Positions 57,397-64,000 of a stretch of DNA of 64,000 nt are shown piece by piece (the first letter of the stretch is position 1; each line of letters starts with the position of its first letter). A model generated the notes under the pieces. The model searched no databases. It saw only the letters and a list, made by a program, of their open reading frames with translations, and was not told the DNA's origin. This stretch comes from J054 sp965223095 (GTDB lineage Bacteria > Pseudomonadota > Gammaproteobacteria > Steroidobacterales > GCA-2729495), in assembly GCA_965223095.1 (NCBI GenBank), contig OZ244979.1, forward strand, positions 1,488,001 to 1,552,000, in the 5' to 3' direction. A program made the translations under genes and the position numbers.

Positions 57397-58557
57397 ATGA
57401 GTAAGCGAGCCAAGTCCGAGCAATTCGCCACCGCCTGTATTCATGCGGGTGACACCATCGATGCCGCCACGGGTGCGGTGATGCCACCGATCTATACGGC
57501 CAGCACTTACCGCCAGGCGGATTTCGGCGAGCCCCAAGAACACGCTTATTCGCGGGCCACGAATCCCACGCGCGATGCCCTGGAGCGCTGCGTTGCGGAA
57601 CTGGAATCCGGCACCCGCGGCATCGCCTATGGATCGGGTATGGCGGCCACGGCGGGCGTGTTGGATTTGCTCGATGCGGGCGATCATGTGGTGGCGCCCA
57701 CGGATCTTTATGGCGGAACGCTGCGCTTGTTGACGCAGGTGCGTGCCCGCAACGCGGGCCTTCAATTTAGCCTGGTTGATTTCACCGATCTAGATGCCGT
57801 TGCCGATGCCCTGCGCCCCGAAACGCGGCTGATTTGGGTCGAGACGCCCACCAATCCCCTGCTAAAGCTCATCGATTTGCAAGCCGTTGCCGCCCTAGGT
57901 CGTGAGCAGGGTGCCTTGGTGGCCGTTGATAACACCTTCGCCACGCCTTGTTTGCAACGCCCCTTGGAGCTGGGCTGCGACATCACCATGCATTCCACGA
58001 CCAAGTATTTGGGCGGTCATTCGGATGTCATCGGTGGCATTAATATTGTTAAGGATGAAAACCTGGCGCGTGAGCTGAAGTCCTTGCGCAGCGCGGTGGG
58101 TTCGGTACCCAGTCCCTTCGATGCCTATCTGGTATTGCGGGGCGTTAAGACTTTGGCCTTGCGGATGGAATGCCATAATCGAAACGCCTTAGCCATTGCC
58201 GAGTGGCTACATGCTGAAAGCGCAGCAGCCGGCGTTTGCTATCCGGGTTTGCCGGATCATCCGCAACACGAGTTAGCGCGTTCACAAATGAGCGGCTTTG
58301 GCGGCATGTTGGTGTTCAGCTTGCAAGGTGATGTCCGGCGGTTTATGAACGCCTTGCAAGTGTTCACCGTGGCCGAAAGCTTGGGCGGTGTAGAAAGTTT
58401 GGCGGGTCATCCGGCCAGCATGAGTCATTCCAATGTGCCGCCGCCGCAGCGCCGGGCCATGGGAATACCCGATAATTTGCTGCGTTTGTCCGTGGGCATC
58501 GAAGCGCTCGATGACTTGCGTGAGGATCTGGCCCAGGCTTTCTCCGCGGCGGTCTAG
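57397..58557 (+). CDS. Cystathionine gamma-synthase/lyase-family PLP enzyme
   Basis: 386 aa. PLP Lys in HSTTKYLGGHSD, with IYTASTYRQ, YSRATNPTRDALE and GGVESLAGHPASMSHS. The fold-type I family includes MetB, MetC and cystathionine gamma-lyase; sequence reading alone does not separate them. A cysteine-synthase-type gene at 63310 suggests sulfur amino-acid metabolism. Divergent from prmC across a 116 bp gap. Confidence 0.9.
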   Translation: MSKRAKSEQFATACIHAGDTIDAATGAVMPPIYTASTYRQADFGEPQEHAYSRATNPTRDALERCVAELESGTRGIAYGSGMAATAGVLDLLDAGDHVVAPTDLYGGTLRLLTQVRARNAGLQFSLVDFTDLDAVADALRPETRLIWVETPTNPLLKLIDLQAVAALGREQGALVAVDNTFATPCLQRPLELGCDITMHSTTKYLGGHSDVIGGINIVKDENLARELKSLRSAVGSVPSPFDAYLVLRGVKTLALRMECHNRNALAIAEWLHAESAAAGVCYPGLPDHPQHELARSQMSGFGGMLVFSLQGDVRRFMNALQVFTVAESLGGVESLAGHPASMSHSNVPPPQRRAMGIPDNLLRLSVGIEALDDLREDLAQAFSAAV

Positions 58558-58618
58558 GCCGCGGATCGGGCTTTACGCATTTGCCGCGCGATTTTCGCTG
58601 ATTTGGTGCTCGTCTCGC

Positions 58619-59914
58619 TCAGAAGTTATAGCGAAGCCTGAGATAAGCATTGCTGGCATCGTCAAACTGGCCAAAGAAAGTCTGCGGTTTTCGTCCGCCG
58701 AAAAAATTCAGCCCGGCGCTGAAGCGCCAGTTGTCGTCGTACCGAAAATCCAGCACCGGCCGCAGGTAGAAATCATGGTCGCTGGGCGAAATAAAGGCGA
58801 ACAAAGACCAAGTCAGCCTTTCCTGATGCGTTCGGTAGCTCAGCCGTGTGGTGAACAGATGCCGATATTCGTCAACCTCTAGTTCGGGATTGCTGGATCC
58901 GGCAAGCAAGCGCTGGTGATCTTGGGTCCACTCCAGATAGTACTGGAGCCCCACGGTAAAGTTGCTGAGCCATTCCCGCTCGAAGCCAGTCAGGAAGCGC
59001 AACTGATCATTCGGTACGTTTGGGTTGTTACCTTGGCGGTCGTTGCGGGAGGCATGGTAGGCGATTTCGATATTCCAGATGCCCGATAAGGCCGGCCGGC
59101 GGAGGCTGCCGCCCAGGCTGGTCAATGGCGCAAAGCGACTCTGTGATGAGTTCGAGAAGTCGCTGGGCGCCTTGAAAAAACCCCGATGGGCGTACAAGGC
59201 ATATTCAACCCCGCGCCAAGTGCTAAACAGGCGTAGTGAGAATTCTCCGTTACGAAAATTTCGGGCCGGGCGCTGGGCGCCGAACGGTGGCTTAGGTGAC
59301 ACCAAGCGCTCCGCAAGAGGCGAATAAAACGAGAATCTTTGGCCGGTGATGTAATCGTCCGATGTAAAGCCCGGTGTCCAGGCAAAGTCTAAGTTCACCA
59401 GACTCGCGTATTGGGTCAATCTGATACTCGTGGATGGTGCTTTTAAGTATTCGTCGTCGCGGCCGGCGAAAAAACTGACCCAATCCTTCGGAAAAAAATC
59501 GTTCAGGAAGAGTAGATCGCCCGTTCCCCAGGTTAAGACTTGCCGGCCGGCTTTGACATCCAGCTCCTTGAATGGGCTGCCCGCAATGACCAGTTCACGA
59601 AATTCACCGTCGATTTCTTGATCGATGCCGTCGAGAATGCCGTCGACTTTCAGGCTGAGGAGAAATTTCTCAGCTTGCCAACTGGTTTCCAAGCGCAAAC
59701 GACTATCGGCGAGGGTCCCGCGTCTGCCGACTAGGCGATCTTCGCGCCAGCGGCTACCGCCGGCGGCTTCGACGAAACCGGACCAAGCTAAGCTTGTGTT
59801 GGCTTCGTCGGCCCAAGGGTCGTCATCCCAATCGTCAGTCTGGGCGAAAGCCCCTGCGTAAATACAACTGATACCCAGCAACAGGCCCAAGCACTGCCCG
59901 ATCAGTCGAGGCAT
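58619..59914 (-). CDS. Putative outer-membrane beta-barrel protein
   Basis: 431 aa from ATG 59914 (2 bp after the LolA-like stop); an earlier ATG at 59941 would overlap. Signal peptide, acidic N-terminus (DDWDDDPWADEAN), then many alternating aromatic strands ending YLRLRYNF with C-terminal Phe, typical of outer-membrane barrels. RQVLTWGTGDLLFLNDFFP recalls DUF1302-type proteins. Works in context with the LolA-like and RND genes. Confidence 0.78.
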   Translation of the reverse strand: MPRLIGQCLGLLLGISCIYAGAFAQTDDWDDDPWADEANTSLAWSGFVEAAGGSRWREDRLVGRRGTLADSRLRLETSWQAEKFLLSLKVDGILDGIDQEIDGEFRELVIAGSPFKELDVKAGRQVLTWGTGDLLFLNDFFPKDWVSFFAGRDDEYLKAPSTSIRLTQYASLVNLDFAWTPGFTSDDYITGQRFSFYSPLAERLVSPKPPFGAQRPARNFRNGEFSLRLFSTWRGVEYALYAHRGFFKAPSDFSNSSQSRFAPLTSLGGSLRRPALSGIWNIEIAYHASRNDRQGNNPNVPNDQLRFLTGFEREWLSNFTVGLQYYLEWTQDHQRLLAGSSNPELEVDEYRHLFTTRLSYRTHQERLTWSLFAFISPSDHDFYLRPVLDFRYDDNWRFSAGLNFFGGRKPQTFFGQFDDASNAYLRLRYNF

Positions 59915-59916
59915 GT

Positions 59917-60729
59917 TTAGCCTGGTGTTCGCCGCAGCCATTCCCGCGGCGGACTACGCAGGGAACGTTCGGAAAATATTTCCGCCGGTATTCCCAAGTC
60001 ATAAGCAATATGGCGGAATTGCAAATCGGTATACGCTCCGGAATCAATATCGCTGACTCGGCTCTTGGTCACCGTTGGGTAGGCGCCAATGGTTTGTGTC
60101 TCCATGACTTCCACACGGCGAAAAACTTTGCCTTGAGCATCGAGATACTCGATCTTCATGGGCAAAAAGTTTTCGCGGTCAATCCAACTTCGATAGCGAT
60201 TAAATTCAACCAGCGATGGGTCCTTGGGAACGTGCTCCAAGCGATAATACTCGTCGTCGGTGGCCAACAACTTGTGCCGGTCATCCTCGGGGCTGCGGCC
60301 CGAGACATCCTCATAGTAGTAGTGGGCGCCTACGAAACTGGTGCGCTTATCTCCGGCAACCACGCGTTTGATTAAATCCAGCCCCGGTAAATAGATCCAG
60401 CGGTCGTCATCGCGTCCCACATGCTTGTTGACCAAATAAACCGTGCCGCGAACATCGCTGGGCTGGCTAAACACGACCAAGAAATCTTGATCGCCTCCAG
60501 GGGCTAGCTTGCGTCTTAGGATCGTAAACTGTCGCCGTTGTTTTCGGCCCTGGGCATCGTGAATGACCATACGGGCTTCGCTGCGGCCATCCGCGCCCGC
60601 ATAGTAGGCCGCCAAATTGGCGCGGGCGACAATCTCATTCGCATCGCTCAAGCTTGCGCCCGTATCCGCCCGGACGCTGGAACAGATAATAAGGACAAGG
60701 ATGCTTGGCCAGTCGTGCAGCTTTATCAT
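59917..60729 (-). CDS. LolA-like outer-membrane lipoprotein-sorting family protein
   Basis: 270 aa. N-terminal signal region, then FTILRRKLAPGGDQDFLVVFSQPSDVRGTVYLV and DDRWIYLPGLDLIKRVVAGDKRTSFVGAHYYYEDVSGR, the pattern of the LolA-like (PF17131 type) family. It starts on the ATGA overlap with the RND gene. Such proteins probably move lipid or hydrophobic cargo across the periplasm. Confidence 0.88.
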   Translation of the reverse strand: MIKLHDWPSILVLIICSSVRADTGASLSDANEIVARANLAAYYAGADGRSEARMVIHDAQGRKQRRQFTILRRKLAPGGDQDFLVVFSQPSDVRGTVYLVNKHVGRDDDRWIYLPGLDLIKRVVAGDKRTSFVGAHYYYEDVSGRSPEDDRHKLLATDDEYYRLEHVPKDPSLVEFNRYRSWIDRENFLPMKIEYLDAQGKVFRRVEVMETQTIGAYPTVTKSRVSDIDSGAYTDLQFRHIAYDLGIPAEIFSERSLRSPPREWLRRTPG

Positions 60730-63275
60730 TGTTTTGCCCTGTTTAGCCTCGGCGATGGCAAGACCGCGCTTACCGCGGGCAGCAGCAATAAAGTCGCGAT
60801 GCCTGAAATCGCCATAATCGCCGCCATGAATGCGCCTACCGTGACATAGGGTATCAAGGGGGCAAGAAACAACGGTGTGAACCCCAAGGCGATCACCAGG
60901 GCGTTACGGGAGATTGCCCGTGCCGGCTCTTCGAATAGTAGCTTTGCGGACTCACCGAACGATCCGGTGCTCGCGTAGAAACTGCGCTGGCGTTGAATGA
61001 AGTGAATGGCGAAATCCACGGACAAGCCCAAGGTCAAAGCCGATAAGACTGCAATCGGCATGTCATAGTCCTTACCCAGCCAGCCGATCAAGCCATAAAC
61101 GAATAGGATGGTGACGCTCAGCGGGAGCATGGCCATCAGGCCAAGGCGAAGTGACCGAAACAGCAGGCTCATCATCACAAAAACCGCCGCGAAAGCACCC
61201 AGTAGGCTTTTTAGCATGCCGGCCACCATGGCTTGTTGCCACACCACATTGATATAGGATTTGCCCGCCCATTGCGCGGTGACCCCGGGCGGTAGTGGAT
61301 TGTTTTGCAGGAAGTCATCCGTGGCCTCGATCACTGCGCTCATGTCTTTATTATCGCCGCTGCGTAACTGCAACCAGATGGCGGTATGGCGTAAGTCCGG
61401 CGTGACCAGATGCCAAAGATCTTGGGGCCGATGCGACGATTGATACTGCAATAGCGTTTGCGCCACGCCCTGGCTACTGTCGGGTATTTGGTATTCCTGC
61501 GGATTGCCACCCCGCAATTCGCGCGCAACGACTTTAACCACGTCGGGCAGCGCATTCGTTTTGCCTACAAATCCTGTCGCCACTAGGTGTTTCTGTAAGT
61601 TTTCGATGATAGCTAAGGCTGCCGGTTGCTGAAAATACTTCGATTGGCTTTGGTGTCTTTCCGCTAGGTCCAACAATTCTTCTAGCGGCCCCAGCGCTGC
61701 ATCGTCAGCGGCAAATAGGGCATCGTCCACCATTGCCACGAAGGCGCCAAAATCCTCGCTAGCCACCAAGCTAGATAGCCCATCGCTGAGCTCGTCGACA
61801 TCCGCACCCTCAGCTGCGGCTTCAGCCAGCAGCACTTTTGCCTTATTCATAAATTCCGTCGACGCGCGGTCATCCGCGTGGCTCAGTACCAGGAAGGCGT
61901 CATAGGTTCCCGCGAAATGTTCGTTGAGTAGCGCATCGGCGACCCGTATTCGATGATCAGCTTTAAACCAACGCACCGGGTTATCGTTGATTTCAATCCG
62001 GGGTAGTCCAGCGAAGCTGATGCCGGCGAGCAATACCGATGCCGCGACGATGGGCCAGGGGTTCGCGAAGGCGAAACGACCCAGCCGTCGTAAGATTTTT
62101 GCCAAGGTCGAGTCCGCATGATCCGAATTGTCGCCATGACTTGCTAGCACAGCCAATTCACGCGGCGTCATGCGCACTAAGTAAGCGGGTACAAAGACGA
62201 TGGTCAAAATAAAGGCCAGCAATATGCCGATGGCGACGAAGGCACCGAAAATTTGCACCGGGGGAATCGGCGTGAGCATTAAGGAGAGAAAGCCGGCGGC
62301 CGAGGTAAGGGAGGTAAATAGCATGGGCTTAAAGAGCCGGCCCGTGACCGCGCGGATGGTGTTTTGTGCGCCCGCTTCTTCACGGTAGCGGTCAGCGAAT
62401 TCCGACAGAATATGCACCGAGTCCACGACGGCAATTGGCATCAAAAAGATCGGGATCATGGAGCTCATGATATGCACGGTATAGCCGAGGCCGATCAGTA
62501 GTCCCATGGTGATGATCACCGTGGCCAGGGCGACGATCATGGGCGCGATGACCAGGCGCCAGCTGGCGAAAAAATAGGCCATGAGCAAGAAAATCATCAG
62601 CCCCGCTAGCGGCGCGCTAATCCCCATTTGCACGAACATTTCTGTGCCGAAGGTGTCCTCAGCCACGGGCAACCCAGTGATGTGAAACTCCGTGGGGCCC
62701 TCGATCGTATCCGCCAGCGTTTGGATTTCGCGGGCGATGGGATAACTTAAATCCTTGCTGACAATGGGCACGTAGATGGCGGCAGCCTGGCCGTCCGCGG
62801 ACACCAGGGTGTTGTTGAGCAGTGGTAAGCGCTGCACCTGCTCGCGAATTTTACCGGCGCCGGCGAGGGTCGTCGGCGCGGCTTTCATCATCCATTCGAA
62901 GCGGATGGCGCCGCCTTCGCCCTGTGAAATATTGTCCGCGGTGGCCAAGGACATCAGATCAGCAGTGATGACCCCATCCAATTGCAGAATCGCTTCGCTG
63001 AGGGTTTGCAAGGCGGCCAGGGATTCGGGGTTGTATATACCACTCGGGCTGTCGGTATTTACTAAGCCTACGACGATGGCGTCATGCAACATGAAACGCG
63101 CTTCGACCTCGTTGTGAAAAACGCGGTCGACCTGATCGGCGGGCAGCATGTTCTCCGGATCGGTATCGATACGAATCTTTAGCAGTTGCGCGCCCAGTAA
63201 CAGGCAGAGGGCGGCGACTAGTCCGTAAACCAGTCGTGGTTTTTGTGTGGCAAGGTTCAGAAGTTGTCTCTGCAT
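60726..63275 (-). CDS. RND/MMPL-family exporter
   Basis: 849 aa, twelve predicted helices in two halves. GLGYTVHIMSSMIPIFLMPIAVVDSVHILSEFADRY and LSALTLGLSVDFAIHFIQRQRSF are the paired Asp-containing RND helices. Two large periplasmic loops. Upstream of the LolA-like and barrel genes, forming a likely inner membrane-periplasm-outer membrane export route; the cargo is unknown (lipid or hydrophobic compound by analogy with HpnN). Confidence 0.92.
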   Translation of the reverse strand: MQRQLLNLATQKPRLVYGLVAALCLLLGAQLLKIRIDTDPENMLPADQVDRVFHNEVEARFMLHDAIVVGLVNTDSPSGIYNPESLAALQTLSEAILQLDGVITADLMSLATADNISQGEGGAIRFEWMMKAAPTTLAGAGKIREQVQRLPLLNNTLVSADGQAAAIYVPIVSKDLSYPIAREIQTLADTIEGPTEFHITGLPVAEDTFGTEMFVQMGISAPLAGLMIFLLMAYFFASWRLVIAPMIVALATVIITMGLLIGLGYTVHIMSSMIPIFLMPIAVVDSVHILSEFADRYREEAGAQNTIRAVTGRLFKPMLFTSLTSAAGFLSLMLTPIPPVQIFGAFVAIGILLAFILTIVFVPAYLVRMTPRELAVLASHGDNSDHADSTLAKILRRLGRFAFANPWPIVAASVLLAGISFAGLPRIEINDNPVRWFKADHRIRVADALLNEHFAGTYDAFLVLSHADDRASTEFMNKAKVLLAEAAAEGADVDELSDGLSSLVASEDFGAFVAMVDDALFAADDAALGPLEELLDLAERHQSQSKYFQQPAALAIIENLQKHLVATGFVGKTNALPDVVKVVARELRGGNPQEYQIPDSSQGVAQTLLQYQSSHRPQDLWHLVTPDLRHTAIWLQLRSGDNKDMSAVIEATDDFLQNNPLPPGVTAQWAGKSYINVVWQQAMVAGMLKSLLGAFAAVFVMMSLLFRSLRLGLMAMLPLSVTILFVYGLIGWLGKDYDMPIAVLSALTLGLSVDFAIHFIQRQRSFYASTGSFGESAKLLFEEPARAISRNALVIALGFTPLFLAPLIPYVTVGAFMAAIMAISGIATLLLLPAVSAVLPSPRLNRAKQ

Positions 63276-63309
63276 GTCTTAGGGCTTGATGCGTGCTGGC
63301 TGTCCCGGA

Positions 63310-64000
63310 TCAACCCTCCAAGTCCAGCCACTGGGGTAATTCCAAGCCCTTGGAAGCCAGAAATTCCCGATTAAACAAGCGCGCCCGGTAGCGCATGGCG
63401 CCATCGCAGAGAATGGTGACAATGGTATGTCCCGGGCCGAGTTCTCTGGCTAGGCGAATAGCCCCGGCGACGTTGACACCCGTGGATCCGCCCAGTGACA
63501 AGCCTTCATGCTTGATCATTTCATAAACCAGCGGAATCGATTCGGTATCGGGAATTTGATAGGGGGCATCAATCAGGGTGTCAGCCAGGTTGTCGGTGAT
63601 ACGAGAATTGCCGATGCCCTCGGAAATTGAACCGCCCTCGGCTTTCAGTTCTCCGTGCCGGTAATAATTATAAAGTGCCGAGCCCGTTGGGTCGGCGAGG
63701 CCAATGGCAATATCAGTGTCGTGATCTTTTAGCGCGCGGGCAATCCCGGCCAGGGTGCCACCGGTGCCCACGGAGCAAATAAACCCCTGCAGCTCACCGT
63801 CGGTTTGCGCCCAAATTTCTTGGCCGGTGGTTGCTTGATGGATATCACGATTGGCCGTGTTGTTGAACTGATTGGCCCAAATCGCGCTGCCGGGGTCTTT
63901 GTCATTGAGTTCGGCGGCAATGCGCTCCGAAACCTTCGTGAAGTGATTGGGATCTTTCAGCGGTACCGCCGGCACCAGGCGCACATCGGGGCCATAGGAT
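63310..64000 (-). CDS. Cysteine synthase-family PLP enzyme, 5' end outside window
   Basis: The frame is open to the window edge. It shows the C-terminal two thirds of a fold-type II PLP enzyme: NTANRDIHQATTGQEIWAQ, the PLP phosphate loop SVGTGGTLAGIAR, and the SLGGSTGVNVAGA C-terminal Ser region. It is nearest to CysK/CysM-like or cystathionine beta-synthase without a CBS domain. The Lys that binds PLP is beyond the edge. Confidence 0.88.
   Translation of the reverse strand, partial: SYGPDVRLVPAVPLKDPNHFTKVSERIAAELNDKDPGSAIWANQFNNTANRDIHQATTGQEIWAQTDGELQGFICSVGTGGTLAGIARALKDHDTDIAIGLADPTGSALYNYYRHGELKAEGGSISEGIGNSRITDNLADTLIDAPYQIPDTESIPLVYEMIKHEGLSLGGSTGVNVAGAIRLARELGPGHTIVTILCDGAMRYRARLFNREFLASKGLELPQWLDLEG

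Overview
The window looks like a chromosome segment of a gammaproteobacterium that I cannot name to genus. The evidence is the gene order lptD-surA-pdxA-rsmA-apaG-apaH, the elongasome run mreBCD-mrdA-rodA-mltB-rlpA-dacA-ybeD-lipB, gatCAB, thyA-lgt, and an arsR-metF-metH operon. There are two domains: an accessory region (1 to about 19.1 kb) and ordinary core genome (about 19.5 to 64 kb).

Accessory region. A truncated TauD-type dioxygenase and a divergent TetR regulator, with two palindromic operators between them, flank an integron cassette array (about 1650-19129). I count 22 attC sites of 43-114 bp, several in near-identical families. Most cassette genes lie on the minus strand and many stop codons fall inside the attC core, so the array reads right to left. 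An integrase would then be expected on the right, but there is none between 19.1 and 64 kb; within this window it is an integrase-less cluster (CALIN type). The cassettes hold eight toxin-antitoxin loci (HigBA-like, HicAB, a broken second HicAB, two nearly identical VapBC, two ParE-like/addiction-module pairs, BrnTA). Others encode a HEPN/AbiU2-like protein, lipoproteins, a GFA-family protein, a LysE-type exporter, a monooxygenase-fold protein, an anchored thermonuclease and several unknowns. One cassette has no convincing ORF. A 3 kb stretch (4.75-7.75 kb) carries a small inverted-repeat element between a broken hicA and another gene relic, and a carboxylesterase.

The most striking item is an IS110/IS1111-family element (about 9461-10635) inserted at the end of an attC site. 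Its 200 bp leader folds on paper into two stem-loops. One loop carries 9 nt identical to the attC flank beside the insertion; the other carries 9 nt identical to the element's own right end. That is the layout expected of a target- and donor-specifying guide (bridge/seek) RNA. A right-end scar of the same element abuts the last cassette at 1.63 kb, and a left-end relic sits at 55.53-55.59 kb.

Core region. After a 415 bp gap come a DUF255 thioredoxin-fold protein, lgt-thyA, the LPS/outer-membrane assembly and ribosome-maturation cluster, murU, the cell-wall elongation operon, gatCAB, and a methionine-cycle operon with a 22 bp operator palindrome. Next are a secreted VOC plus CpcT/CpeT-like fusion, a TPR-sulfotransferase, moeB-like and prmC genes, a cystathionine-type PLP enzyme, a beta-barrel/LolA-like/RND trio, and a cysteine synthase cut by the window end.
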